Positions 25,585 through 37,017 are shown, counted from the stretch's first letter. The stretch is 64,000 bases of DNA from Diphasiastrum complanatum (GCA_029204225.1 CM055106.1:10092274-10156273); one strand, 5' to 3'. The notes: generated from the letters alone by a model not told the origin. A program made the numbers and translations.

Positions 25585-27660
25585 TTGAGGTCTTTGAGCA
25601 ATGTTGAAATTGAATGTATTCAAACAAATTTTTTTACACAAACAAATGATGATCCACATTACTACATGTGTTCAACTAGAAGATCTAATTTAAAGGATTA
25701 TTTTTATTTTCTAGATTCAACAACTGAAATATGTCGTAGCGCTTTCAAAGGAGTTCACACGGTTGGAAATTCAAGAGTTGCTCGAATTCAAGAGTTTCTC
25801 CAGATGCCTTAACTGCAAAAGCATGGGTAACACATTTCATTGATGTGCGTGCAGAAAAGCTACCAAATTCTCTATTTTTTAATCTTTCAGACAATTTTAT
25901 AAAATTAAAAATATTTTTGATTTACAAGGATTTTGCCTTGTCAAAAAATGTTCCACATTTGAGTTATTCATATTTTGTGAAAGTTTGAAAAAGAGATATT
26001 GGTCTTGTCAAAATTCCTGAAAAGTCTAGAATGTTTGTTTATTCAACTTGCGAGCAGTTGAAGGTGCTAGGAGAGCAAGCTAAAACTCCTACCTAGTTTT
26101 AGAAGTGATGAATGTGTTACTCCTGATGCCTCAATTTCAGAATCATATCGTGTAAAGTTATAATGATATAAAAAATTCATTAAAGATAAGTACTGGTTCA
26201 AAAACAGTCCAATTAAGATGGTGTGTTTTTTTGAATATGTTTGTGGATTTTTTTGCAAGTGTTAATGTACACAAAACTCCAACTATGTTTGTTTGTAAAA
26301 ATTTATCGAAAAATATACTATCTGAGCTTATGGATGAAGGCTGGGATAAGAAATCAAATGGAGATATAGAATGCAGAATCAAAATGTAGTCCATACTTTT
26401 GTTACCATATAGAAAAATAAATGCTCAGCCTCAGCTTCCATTGCCAAAAATGGAAAAGGATTAAAAGTAAATGGGTATCACTGGATCTAAACATGGAACA
26501 AAGTGGACACTTTGAGAGGAGCAATATTGACATAATTTACAATGATGAACTTCTAACTTGTATTGAAGTGGAGGAAGATTGGAGCCTGAGTTACATTAGG
26601 TAGGAACTGTTAATGATTTCAGATTCCTTTCCAATGGTAAACTGGTAAGTTGTTTAAAACATTTTTATTTTTCTCTAGTAGCTTATATCAACAATCGATT
26701 ATATAATAGCTATTATTAAATTGTTATTTTAAAAGATTTATTTTTAAATGCAACACAATTTGTGTCATTTTTTTGTAGGTACATTAAAGATACGAGCCTG
26801 AGATCAAATGCAGAAATATTGGAGAAACTATTCAAATATTGGAGGAACATTGAAATTTAAAGTCATAATAATAAAATTCCATTATCATTATGGACTAGAA
26901 AAGAAGTAGAAATTACAATATAGTGATATTATATAGACACAGTTTGATTGTAATAATACAAATTTATATCAATGAAAATCCTAAAGATGGGTTGAGTACA
27001 AGTCATATTTGATGATAATATGTACATTTGATTTGTAATCACAATAAAATTTCTATTCAATATTTTTTTCTATAGCAAGAGAAGCATCAGGTAAAATTGC
27101 TTGCTCCTGTGTTATTTCAGGATTAGGAGTTTGGTAAAGCACAGTCTCTTGTTTTGATGGTTGCACATCCTCTTCATTTAGAAGGACTTGTATACTCCGT
27201 TGATGAAGTAGTAATGTCTGCTTCTTGAACAACTTGAAAGGTTGTCAGAGCATGGGCGACTTTTTTGGTATCGCCCTTGGGATTGTCAATTTCAGAAATA
27301 AAAATTTCGTCGTTTGTAACAAAAATCTTAAAATTATTGGTGGGTCACACTCACGATCAGATTGACCAAATGTTTAGTTGCTTCTCTAAAAAGCTAAGAT
27401 GCAAAAAGGCCTTTTCTTTGCAAGTATTACAAAACATAATCAAGGAGTCTTACATGCCTAAACCAAATGTGTTGTTATTATGACGCACATTTGATTTCAG
27501 GGAGTACGTCAAAATGTCGGAACAACCCTACATACAACCAATCAATGATATCTGTTTCCAACTTAAATTTTAAAATTGAAAACAAGGATAAAGTCATAAT
27601 CTTGTTGTGAGGAAAGTAGTTTTCGAATTCTATTGCATGGCTACCTTCTGAAGGAGTTCG
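25585..27660 (+). pseudogene. DUF7869-like (transposase-derived) gene, decayed
   Basis: Read on the plus strand with many stops: ICRSAFKGVHTVGNSRVARI (about 25733-25790), VPHLSYSYFVKV then KIPEKSRMFVYSTCEQLK (about 25950-26060), and further on LVGHTHDQIDQMFSCFSKKL (about 27340-27400) followed by a region around FDFREYVKMS (about 27490-27520). From memory this order (an 'F...HG....R..R' block, an 'HVKIP..SRF..C..C' block, then 'VGHTH..ID..F') fits the uncharacterised DUF7869 group, which is thought to derive from DNA transposons. 26600-27265 looks foreign or badly decayed. No TIRs were found. Confidence 0.5.
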
Positions 27661-27673
27661 TTTTTTATGTAAT

Positions 27674-28100
27674 ATGTCTTTTGATCAAGTTAATTTTGCG
27701 CCTTCCTATCATATTTTTTCGTTAATGGACGAAACCAAGTTTTGGATGATTTTCAGGATCATAAGCAAGCGACTACAGCTCACAAAACATGAGAGAATCA
27801 ATCAAGACAATGACACGAATGATGAGGTTGAGAAGAGAGCAATTGTATTTTCTGTTTTTGAGTTTTCCAGTGAGTTGGTCAGTGTCTCGCTCGTTGGCTT
27901 CATTCTTAAGTTAGATCAAAGTAGTGTCGTAAAACTAGCAAGCAAAGTTGAAGAGGGAGTGTGAAAATTGTCAACATTTCCTAGCTAGTTTGAGGCCTAA
28001 ATTGGCAGTTTTTGTACATAGTTTTGGATCTAGCACTTCACATGTGTGAAAGAGGCCTAGATACTTTTATTTTAGTATATATTTCATATTGAAGATGTCA
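27674..28100 (+). mobile_element. Diverged family A-like retroelement 3' end
   Basis: A frame at 27674-27964 ends in LDQSSVVKLASKVEEGV, closely like the end of the internal region before the LTR at 1294. It is followed by the same purine tract and TGTGA start. Beyond about 28010 the similarity to the family A LTR fades, so either the LTR has diverged strongly or it belongs to a sister family. Confidence 0.45.
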
Positions 28101-28307
28101 GAAATTGTGAACTCCTGCAACTTTGTCACGAAGGTGATGAAGCGAAACAAAACGAAACGAAACGAAGGGCGAACATACACCGAAGACCGAAAGAAAAGTA
28201 TTCGAGGTTCAGTCTGACGACTAGGTGACGAAACACACGAAAAGAAAGAAAATAATTCGCGCCACAAACTGGGAACTCGACGAGCGTGGTGTATTGTACT
28301 TCACGCT

Positions 28308-29832
28308 TGTTGGAAATTAAGCCCACAGTTGTCTCCTTGGTGAATCATAACTTAGACAACCAATTACTTGAAGAACGTCTACAACGGCTGATCTCTAGTA
28401 GAGGGTAACCAATCCCATCATAATTTTAAGTTTAGATGTTAAGTTTAATAACTTGAAGTCATTGGATACTTGGCCATCTTCAAGGACTTCCACAAAACTT
28501 GTATTTAGAATAAGTCTGCAGATTTACATAAATTTTGAACAGTCTGCAGAAATACACTAAGTGTCGCAGTTCGCATTTTTTGCACTTTCCAAAAACTGCG
28601 ACACTTACTTTCGACTTCTTCCATTTAATTATTTTTTAAGAAGTCAACTTGTTCACAGTTCAACAGTTTAACTTTTTCAACACCTTCACCTTTTTTCGCA
28701 TTTTTTCGAAAAATGTGAAGAGAGAGAAAATTTCAGAAGGTCCTCTATTTTTAAGAGTTAAACTGTTAAAGGCACCTTCGTCAACTTTTTAAGGGCACCT
28801 TCAAGTTGTTTTAGAGGTACCTTCGGCTTCTTCGTTTTTTTTTTTAAAAGCGAGAGAAAGTTACTGTTAAGACATCTTCGCTTTTCTGAAGGCACCAACT
28901 TTCTAAAAGCACCTTAAAGTTGTTTTTAAGGTACCTACGACTTTTTCACAAAAACCTGAAGAGAGAGAAAAATGTCGAAGGTCGTCTCAAATGAACGAGG
29001 TTCGTTCTCACGTTATTTTGCGAAACACCATATGAAGTGATAGAGATTTGAGACATCCTCGTCTGCATCAACGATCCTAATTTGTTGACCGTATACACTA
29101 TGTATAGTTGTCACAAAAGTCATATACTTCTAAGTACAACGGCTTTCCCAATTAGGTGACAAACATTTAATGTAATTAATATACGGATGAAATCTATAAA
29201 TAGATCATCCAAGCACAGATTAGTGGTGGCTCCGTCCATGAGACGTATTATTTGAGCCTCTCAATTACGCCGTCAATTTTTGGTTGTAATTGCTATTTGT
29301 ATTGTGCTTCAATGTAATATAGCAGCAACATGTTTTTATCTGTGTACAATGCTTGTTGTAATTGAATGCACTCTCATTGTTGTTTGATCGCGCTTGTATA
29401 CTCACTCTGATCAGAACACGAATATCTACGACTCCTCAGCTTTTGATCAGACGATGGCTGTCTTTGATGTCTGAGGAACTCGCAATATCATACTGCTCTT
29501 CCATTTATTTCAGAACTATACTTCACATTGAATCTGATTTCAGTAGTACCACACACAAACCATCTCTATTCTCTTCAGTGGACTATACTCTTGTTTACCA
29601 CACACAAACCATCTCTATTCTCTTCGGTGGACTATACTCTTGTTTTAGAGTATGAATTAATTTTTAAGATCCTGTTGGGCAATCAGAACACATAACACTG
29701 TGATTATCTTTAGCATAAGCTGTCTATTAGACTGTTTTGGCACCTAGCAACCGATTAGAACGGGAGAGCTGTTTCACAATATTCCTGCTTTCTTCTGCAT
29801 TCTCGTTCTCACTTCTACTTTGCTCCCATCAG
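28308..29832 (+). repeat. Probable 5' LTR of a copia element (limits uncertain)
   Basis: The stretch lies directly before an initiator-tRNA primer site at 29835. It contains a TATA box (TATAAATAG, about 29196) as expected for U3/R. The left limit is a guess from TGTTGGAAAT at about 28308; no partner LTR is in the window. Inside it are imperfect repeats of GGCACCTTC-type phrases (28700-28960) and a direct duplication at 29548-29645. Confidence 0.45.
29548..29645. repeat. 49-bp direct tandem duplication
   Basis: The phrase starting TACCACACACAAACCATCTC and ending ACTATACTCTTGTT occurs twice in a row with a single A/G difference (CTTCAGTGG versus CTTCGGTGG). Confidence 0.85.
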
Positions 29833-29834
29833 AT

Positions 29835-29846
29835 TGGTATCAGAGC
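29835..29846 (+). promoter_or_regulatory. Primer-binding site (initiator tRNA-Met)
   Basis: TGGTATCAGAGC, complementary to the 3' end of plant initiator tRNA-Met, is the usual copia primer site. Confidence 0.85.
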
Positions 29847-29898
29847 ATAGTCCAAATAAACCGAGAGATTAAGTTTGTTCTATTTGTATAATGTTATC

Positions 29899-30117
29899 AT
29901 GTCTTATATAAGTAGCTCTTCATCTTCATCACTCGGTGAAGCTAGAGTCATTGACAAGTTCAATGGTTCTAACTTCTACACTTGGAATTTGAAACTTAGA
30001 ATGATGTTGATAGATAGAGATCTTTGGGATGTAGTAGAAGGTGCAGACCTGAAACCAGAAGATAGTGATCAAGCAAAGGCCTGGAGGATCAAAGATCAGA
30101 AGGCCTTAGTATGTTAA
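29899..30117 (+). pseudogene. Copia gag N-terminus, truncated
   Basis: The frame starts MSYISSSSSSSLGEAR 54 bp after the primer site and continues KFNGSNFYTWNLKLRMMLID and DLWDVVEGADLKPE. This is the standard copia gag opening ('F.G.NY..W...M...L...LW..V'). It ends at a stop after QKALVC, where T-rich DNA begins. The rest of the element is missing. Confidence 0.85.
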
Positions 30118-30303
30118 TTTTTGATTTGTTTTTATTTTTTATTTTTTTGGTTTTCTAGTTTTTTAATTTTTTAATTTTTTAATTTTTGATTTTTTGATTT
30201 TTTGATTTTTTTTGATTTTTTTGATTTTTAATGTTTTTTAAAAAAATTGGTTTTTTAATTTTTTAATTTATTTAATTTAATCTATTTTTTTGAGTTTTTT
30301 GAT
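30118..30303. repeat. T-rich low-complexity tract
   Basis: Repeats of TTTTTTAATT and TTTTTTGATT units. It interrupts the copia gag. Confidence 0.8.
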
Positions 30304-31033
30304 ATGTCAGTTGACTCTAATAAAGAAGACGGGTCCTCCACTTCATTAGTTGAAAATGAGAGTGTTCGGAATATGTCAAGTTCTGAATTAAGAGGCATTA
30401 GTGAAAATTTCTTTAAAACCATACTTTGAAAAAATAATATATAAACATAATTTGAGGCCTTTCATATAAAAAAAAAAAAAATCATATGTTGTTCCATCTT
30501 TTATTATGATGGGTTTATGAAGTTTGTAAGAAAAATCTTGTAAGGATCTATTTTTTGTATAAGGGTCTATTAAAAATATGCATTTTTTAAAACTTTTTTT
30601 TGGTTATAATTTAGACATTAACTAAAAAAGAAACCATGATTTTGGCCTAAAATTAGGTAATCTAAAAAATACCAAAAAAGGATATTCTTTTCTAGGTCAA
30701 AGTCCCAAAACAAATGTCATTGCGTTATGTTAAAACCATGTGCACGACCCCCCTTTTTCCCTAGTCCAAGATTTGCTTTGAGTATGGTTTCAGACACTTA
30801 GCAAGATTAGCTTCCAATTGATACCATTGTAGATAACAACGAATGACATTCTACCCACCTAACAATGCTTGAAACCTTGAATTTCAATAGCATTTCCACC
30901 CATTGCCTAATTCCCATGACTCATTCTGTTAAGGGTCAAGACCTACCCACGAGTGCAAAAATTATTTATTTAATTGTCGTCACTAATGTTAATCTAATGA
31001 AAAATCTTTTCTTATTATAATATATGTAGTGGT
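30304..31033. other. Intergenic stretch with a 42-codon acidic ORF
   Basis: An ATG at about 30305 opens a short Ser/Glu/Asp-rich frame (MSVDSNKEDGSSTSL...) ending in TGA near 30431. It is not recognised. The rest is AT-rich with no gene seen. Confidence 0.25.
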
Positions 31034-31108
31034 GGCTTGTGGGTATCCGTTTTCCCTCACATAATTGGCATGCTTGTGAGTATCCATTTTCCCTCACGTA
31101 ATTGACAT
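31034..31108. repeat. Two-copy tandem repeat, unit about 37 bp
   Basis: CTTGTGGGTATCCGTTTTCC ... ACATAATTGGCAT is followed by CTTGTGAGTATCCATTTTCC ... ACGTAATTGACAT. Confidence 0.75.
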
Positions 31109-31206
31109 TCGTCCAATTTGAAGCCCTTTTTGGGTCGTATGTTATTTTACATTATATAGGGCCCCAATTTTTTTCCTTTTACTGTGAAAGATGCAATATG
31201 CCCTGA

Positions 31207-31209
<3 letters not shown>

Positions 31210-31249
<40 letters not shown>
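31210..31249. repeat. (AG)n microsatellite, about 20 units
   Basis: Uninterrupted AG repeat about 1.2 kb upstream of the polyamine oxidase start codon. Confidence 0.95.
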
Positions 31250-31251
<2 letters not shown>

Positions 31252-31399
31252 TCAATTACGTTTGTTCGACAATGATCAATTGGTCGAGTCATTACCACTC
31301 ATAATCAGGTTCCTTAGCAGCTCGTGGCCACTTGTTGCCCAAGTCCCAGATTATTTGTGGTAAGGGTCGTACCAATGGCCATTACCTAGGACATAGCAA

Positions 31400-32472
31400 T
31401 AAATCATATGGGGACATTTTTGTAAGAAGCCCCGTAACTACCTTGTAGGCCGTGAAAGGTAAAAAATTAAAATGGAGACGGACGTAGGGCAGGACGAAGG
31501 TGGAGCAAGGCAGGTGCCGTCCACCACCGCCGGGACAGGGCGCCGTCAGGGTGTGCAGGGCCGTTCCCCCGCCGTCGACGACAGAAGCGCAAGAAAACAT
31601 AAGGAAAAGAAAGAAAGGGCAGTGGCCACAAAACGAAGCCCAACTTTTGGAGGCCGCCCAGTGGATGGGACCGACGACGGGATGGCGCTCAGGCTGAGTA
31701 GGTCCTCGGTCATCGGGCCTGGGGTCGTGTTCAAAGGTAGGGCTGGGCTATTAGTCTTTTCACCTAACATGCCAGTTACGGCCAGATACGTATTTTTACT
31801 GCGTTCTATGCTGGCTGGCATCCTGAGGCTGCCGCTGAGCTAGTCCTTCAGTCCTGACCAGTGACCGCGGTCGCGTCACTGAACATGAGGTTTGACTGTG
31901 GTCATTGTCCTGCGCATCGGAGTCCGGACGTCCGGGAGGAGACGAGACAGGCCCAGCCTCCAGGGACAAGGGCAGAGGCAGGGGCCATTTGTTTCGTCCG
32001 GTAAGGCGAGAGGAAATAAAAGAAGGCAGTAGTAGCAGCGCAGGGAGAAAGAAGCATATGGGCATTGGGATTGAGTAGCGACTAGCGAGAGAGAAAGAGG
32101 AAGGAGAGATGGGATGAATTATGGTTGTGGGTCCTTCTACTGGAGGGTGCTCAGGCTTAGGGAGGTGCTGAACTTCTCTCTTTCTTGTGGGTCCTTGTTG
32201 ATTTAGAGGTGCGAGAGCTTGTGAATTTGTGCAATTTTCTGTTGATCTTGGATTCTACTTTTTGATTTGTGTTTAACCAAGTTACCTCGACCGCGTTATA
32301 TTGTGGATCGCGTGTGGGGAGATGAGCATCGTCGCTCATGCCCAACTTTGATAGCAAAGATCCAATTCTGTTTTTCTTTTCAGCTGCTATATCTGCATGA
32401 TCGCCTGCTTTCCGAGCAGCTGGAGTCTCCTGAGTGATTTCAGTGTTGGCGATTCACCAAAACTCGAGCAAC
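31400..32472 (+). promoter_or_regulatory. Promoter/5' leader region of the polyamine oxidase gene
   Basis: Composition turns GC-rich here (about 31470-32060), unlike the AT-rich surroundings. No certain TATA box; the AAATAAAAG at about 32015 is a weak candidate. Several ATGs with short frames precede the main start: about 32058 (6 codons), 32119-32169 (16 codons), a 9-codon frame at about 32322, and 32397-32486. A pyrimidine tract ending in CAG (32371-32383) could be the acceptor of a 5' UTR intron, with GTGCGAG at about 32209 a possible donor. Transcript limits are inferred. Confidence 0.5.
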
Positions 32473-32486
32473 ATGGCGTACGATGA
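32397..32486 (+). promoter_or_regulatory. 29-codon uORF overlapping the polyamine oxidase start codon
   Basis: The ATG at 32397 opens MIACFPSSWSLLSDF and runs out of frame through the main ATG (32473) to TGA at 32484-32486. Ribosomes that use it would bypass the main start. uORFs are known regulators of polyamine genes (AdoMet decarboxylase, and reported for PAO2); whether this one is translated or conserved is unknown. Confidence 0.55.
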
Positions 32487-34347
32487 GACGAGGAAGTGTA
32501 GGAAGCCTCGGGTGGCAGTTGTGGGGGCGGGGTTGGCAGGATTATCGGCTGCTAGCCGACTGAAATCCATAAAAGATGCTGACTTTGAGTTGATTGTTCT
32601 AGAGGGAAGTCACAGAATAGGAGGTAGAATTTGCACGTCTGAATTTGCTGGGGAACGGGTGGAGCTCGGCGCCACATGGATACATGGAATAGAAGGCAGC
32701 CCTTTGTACGAGATTGCAGAGCAGAGTGGAGCTCTTAAGGGAGATATGCCATGGGAGTGCATGGATGGCTTTCCTGCTCGTCCAATTGTGAAAGTCGAGG
32801 GTGGATATATTGTTGATCAAGCAATAGTTGAGCCAGTGGAAAAACTCTACAAGAGACTAATACGTGAAGCCCAGATTCAGCAAGAAAATCAACTGAAAGA
32901 AGCTTCCACAGATCGTGCCTATGATGCATTTGCAAGAACAAGCAACCTGGGATCTTATCTTAAGATGCGGTTGAATGATTTCCTCTCCGAGCAAGAAAAA
33001 ACTTCAGAGAAGGGATTGCTAGGTTCTTACGCCAATGGCTCATTAGTGAAGAAGGCTAATGGGGTGACAGATGAAGTACTGTTACCCGCTGAGTCTTCGA
33101 ATTCGGACTGGAGCTTGCGATCTCTTCTAGAAGGCGTGTTCTCTGTTCACGAAAATTCCGAACGATCGGAGACTGCAGCAGAATCTCTATACGATCTCGA
33201 CCTACCCTCCTTCGGTGAGTACTGGGAATTTCCGGGGAAGCAGATAACCATTGCTAAAGGTTTCAGCTCTGTGATCCACTCTCTAGCAAGTTTCTTGCCT
33301 CCTGGTACCATTCAATTCGGAAAGATAGTCGAAACTATCCGTTGGAGTAATTGCTCACAAAATTGTCGTGGGCCTCCACCTGTGCAGCTACATTGCCGAG
33401 ATGGGTCGATAATTGAGGCTGACCACGTGATTCTCACCGTTTCTCTTGGTGTTCTTAAGAGTCGCACTACAGCTTCCAAGGGACATTCAGACGCATCAGC
33501 AGAAGCAACAATGATCTCCCACTTCAACAATTCATGCAACATTCAAAATTTCCGTAGCAATGTAGATAATCCAATTGAAGGCAACCACGTGACTCATGTG
33601 GAACTTTTCCAACCTCATTTGCCTCCATGGAAGCTTGATGCAATCAACAGACTTGGCTTTGGAGTTGTGGATAAAGTATTCACACTCGTGGAACTGCCTC
33701 CAGGAGATTCCCATAGCCATATGCAGTTCATCTATAAAAGCACCTTTAATCAGGAAGAGTCAACCATACCGTCTTGGATGCGCAAAACATCTTCTCTTTA
33801 TCCCATCCACTCCAATTCTCACGTCCTGTTGGCCTGGTTCGTTGGCAAGGAAGCCCTGCAAATGGAGGCTTTGTCTGATGATAAGATAGCGAAGGCAATA
33901 GTGAGTACTCTGTCTGAATTTGGTTACTGCCAGAAGTCCATCCATTCTGGCTATGGGAGCCCAAGAGAAGCATGTAAACAACTTGCTCCTAAAAATGGAG
34001 ACGATAAAGATCACGCTAACGGAACTGGTGTGAAAATGACTTCAAAATCGAACGGTTACTATGCCCATTGCCGCATCAAGCACAGCAAATGGGGCACTGA
34101 TCCTCTGTTTCTGGGTTCTTACTCCTACATTGCATCTGGATCGTCTGGTGTTGATGTGGATGTTCTGGCAGAACCGGTACCCAGAAAAATCGACCACAAA
34201 AACTCGGAACAGAATGTACCTGCTCTACAAATACTCTTTGCTGGGGAAGCAACTCATAGGTACCACTATTCCACCACGCACGGTGCGTACTTCAGTGGGT
34301 TGAGGGAAGCAGATCGGTTGCTAAGTTACTATGGCTGGCTCACTTGA
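32473..34347 (+). CDS. PAO5: Polyamine oxidase, PAO5/spermine oxidase type, intronless
   Basis: A flavin amine oxidase of 624 aa that oxidises spermine/thermospermine, normally yielding spermidine or a related product, an aminoaldehyde and H2O2 (family knowledge). I chose the ATG at 32473: good context (CAACATGG), and the FAD Rossmann motif follows at once (VAVVGAGLAGLSAA, GxGxxG at residues 18-23). Next come LEGSHRIGGR and ELGATWIHGIEGSP, typical of spermine oxidases; RLGFGVVDK, with the conserved lysine at residue 401; DPLFLGSYSYIASG; and the C-terminal FAD block LFAGEATHRYHYSTTHGAYF (Glu592). There is no C-terminal peroxisomal SKL-like signal and no signal peptide, so cytosol is likely. 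A single uninterrupted exon matches Arabidopsis PAO5, which lacks introns. It is longer than the roughly 530 aa I recall for that protein, owing to a Ser/Glu-rich insert at about residues 135-240 and other loops. It appears intact. Confidence 0.93.
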   Translation: MAYDETRKCRKPRVAVVGAGLAGLSAASRLKSIKDADFELIVLEGSHRIGGRICTSEFAGERVELGATWIHGIEGSPLYEIAEQSGALKGDMPWECMDGFPARPIVKVEGGYIVDQAIVEPVEKLYKRLIREAQIQQENQLKEASTDRAYDAFARTSNLGSYLKMRLNDFLSEQEKTSEKGLLGSYANGSLVKKANGVTDEVLLPAESSNSDWSLRSLLEGVFSVHENSERSETAAESLYDLDLPSFGEYWEFPGKQITIAKGFSSVIHSLASFLPPGTIQFGKIVETIRWSNCSQNCRGPPPVQLHCRDGSIIEADHVILTVSLGVLKSRTTASKGHSDASAEATMISHFNNSCNIQNFRSNVDNPIEGNHVTHVELFQPHLPPWKLDAINRLGFGVVDKVFTLVELPPGDSHSHMQFIYKSTFNQEESTIPSWMRKTSSLYPIHSNSHVLLAWFVGKEALQMEALSDDKIAKAIVSTLSEFGYCQKSIHSGYGSPREACKQLAPKNGDDKDHANGTGVKMTSKSNGYYAHCRIKHSKWGTDPLFLGSYSYIASGSSGVDVDVLAEPVPRKIDHKNSEQNVPALQILFAGEATHRYHYSTTHGAYFSGLREADRLLSYYGWLT

Positions 34348-36719
34348 CATCTTATGATTCTGTCACCTTTGAACTTTGCGGTTAGCTACAGCATATAGTC
34401 CGGACATTCTGGTCTAGTTTGATAGATAACCTGTAGAAGTATCATTTCCTAATTTCTCAACACGATGTAGCCATAAGCAAGCTTCATAATGTAAAAATTG
34501 TGGAGAGGCCACGAGTTTTGCTTTATCAATTGTATACGTTAAGCCAATAGTTGTGTTGTGTACTGGAATTTTTTGTTCGAGTTCCATGAACAACAATGAA
34601 GTCTTAGCTTCTAAGTTATACTGAATCCTTGTACTGAAGGAAGCATATATCGGCGATTGTAACTCGCTTACATTTATTCCCTGTTAGCTGTTGAAGAAGG
34701 CTGTATTTTTGTCAATCCTGTAATATCAATCCCCTTTTTAACTATCGGTTGCTATATCACATTAACTATCGTTATCCTGGACGCAACGACGCAATAGCAA
34801 CTAACTTCCATCAATCTGTGTACCGTACTATGTTTCTTAATCCATGATGTAGGACAAGCCAATTGAAACTATGCCTAGATCCACATTGTACAATCAACAT
34901 TGTCATTGCTCAGGGAGAGTACATGGTTTATTTCCTTTATATCTTACTCCAGTGTTTAGGCCAGAAGTATTCAGAATTTTAACTTTGGTGCTTAAAGACT
35001 TCATTGACAAATCTGTGAATTCTGATCTGGATTTGGTGTCGCTGGTGCGTCATGGTGTTTAGATTTTAGGATGTTCTCATTCTGCTAATTCAACGTCTCC
35101 AGGACACATCCTTAAGCGTGTGAGAGCAGGTGCAAATGAGATAGGTTACCAATGGTCATCTAGGCCGATCATTTTTCAAATCTGTCAGGAATTTGTTGCG
35201 CCCCCAGAAAAACTCCAGGTTGTAGTTTGTGCAACATCCGTTACTTATACTCCAGATTAAAGTTCGAGAGTTGGAAAAACGAAAGGCCTTTTACCTCGGC
35301 CGTGTTTCTACTTACACAACTCTGCTAATCCACTTCTCTTTTTCTTTTAACATGTATGTCTGACTCGAATCTTAATTCCAGACCTCTAGGAGAGGACAGA
35401 AACTCTTAACCAACACAACACAGAGGACTAGTCTACTTTCTCTTGTATGTGCTCATTTGTGTGACACATTGGAATTGAGCTCTTGACGTCGAGGGAACGA
35501 AACGAAGTCTTCACCAACATGCCACTTATCGGAGGACAATAGCCCGTAGAAATTCACAAAAGAGGACTTTCACAAAATAGGACCTAGAAGTTCTTGAGCG
35601 TGTTTAACTTTGCATATCACTGTTTCCTCATACCATAAACTAGATCCTGCAGCAGCAAAAGTCTAGCTGACTATTTGAACATGAGTACTTATAGGCAGAG
35701 ATTACAGCAAAGCAATCAGAAATTTCTCACAGAATATCATAAACTAACAAGTATGTTTTTTTGAAAAGACTGTAACATAGACTCGTTAAAGTCGATGGGT
35801 TGTGATCACTGTCCTCAGAATTCTATCCTCGCTCGCTCTTATATTTTTCATATAAGACCAGCTTTTCCATTGAAACTTAAAGACGCCTATGTTGAATTTG
35901 TAAAAAACTTATGATTTAGACTGCAGTATTTAGAGGTTGTCAAGTTGGATGAATTTTGACTGGGCATTCAAGTTTGTATTTTCGAATGGGCAGAGATAAA
36001 TCGAGAGCGTACCGTGATGGAGGTGCTTTCACAAATTATTTTGAGATATTGCTGCGTGAAAGAGAAAAAAGATTGAATCTTGAGACGAAGATATAAGTGC
36101 GGAGGGGTGCATCAAATTTCAAAACTCAAAGCAATTTTGAATATAATTAAAATTAAGAAGTTTCTGCAATCAGGATGAAACTTGCTAAGCTGACATAAAT
36201 CGAGATTTCTCATTGGAAATCTTGCAAGCAAAAATCCTGATCGACAAGCAAAAATAGTGGCCCAACTTCTAGCATTCTTGATTTATTCTTGTTTGCTAAT
36301 TGCTCAAGAGTCAGCAATGCATGTTAGATCCACAGACAAAAATTAGGTAGCATAATCAGTGGAATAGATTCCACGACAAGGATCCAGTACCATCTGGCAT
36401 CGTTATCTCAATCTGGAAGGCAGTGTACTCGGTTGTCGTCAGGAACGATTGGTTGCATCAAATTACAGCTTGGTCATCGGTCTATTGTGTCTCCTGGCTT
36501 TATGATTTGATTAAGAAACATGAACAACTTCTGAATTACACCCCATTTCCAAACTTGAAAGGGGGTCAAGAGCACTAAAAAGAGCTTGAGACCCGTGAGA
36601 GCTAAATTTTCCCATTGCTCTTTTTGTTCTTTGTCCCTTTTAAGTTTTGCCCATTTTTTGAATAGATTCAAAAGTATAATATGTATGTACTTTTTCTAGT
36701 CATTACATCATTCGTACAT
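34348..36719. other. Downstream region of the polyamine oxidase gene, no further gene seen
   Basis: This must contain the 3' UTR; no canonical AATAAA signal is obvious near the stop. Short frames (34871-35062 plus, 36474-36671 minus) carry no recognised motif. The stretch looks low-copy within this window. Confidence 0.45.
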
Positions 36720-36723
36720 ATGT

Positions 36724-36782
36724 GGCACGTCCAGAGGGTCAATCTAAGTCGTACATTTGCCATGTGGCACGTCCAGAGTGGT
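36724..36782. repeat. Short direct repeat TGTGGCACGTCCAGAG
   Basis: The 16-bp phrase occurs twice, about 44 bp apart, followed each time by a GGTCA-like phrase. Confidence 0.6.
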
Positions 36783-37017
36783 CAGTCAAAGTCAAACTGC
36801 TTATTATATAGTTCATGATGTACATGTGAAAAAAGTCAAGGTACCCATTACGCAATGGAATGTGCCTAGCAAAGGACATTCTGGCCGGTTCGATCTCGAC
36901 TAAAAAATTTTGAAAATCCTTACTGGGCATAATGTCCTCTACAAGGCACCTTTCATAATACGCAAGACTCACATACAATTTACATGACTACCTTATCCCT
37001 TTTGAGTAAGTTTTCAT

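Noticed and set aside
31472-31843. GC-rich frames upstream of the polyamine oxidase (several overlapping on both strands)
   Set aside because: Open frames are expected in GC-rich DNA with few stops; no motif and no agreement between frames. Treated as promoter/leader.
32434-32472. Upstream extension of the polyamine oxidase by 13 codons from a GTG
   Set aside because: GTG is not a likely plant start; the ATG at 32473 has good context and sits at the usual distance before the FAD motif.
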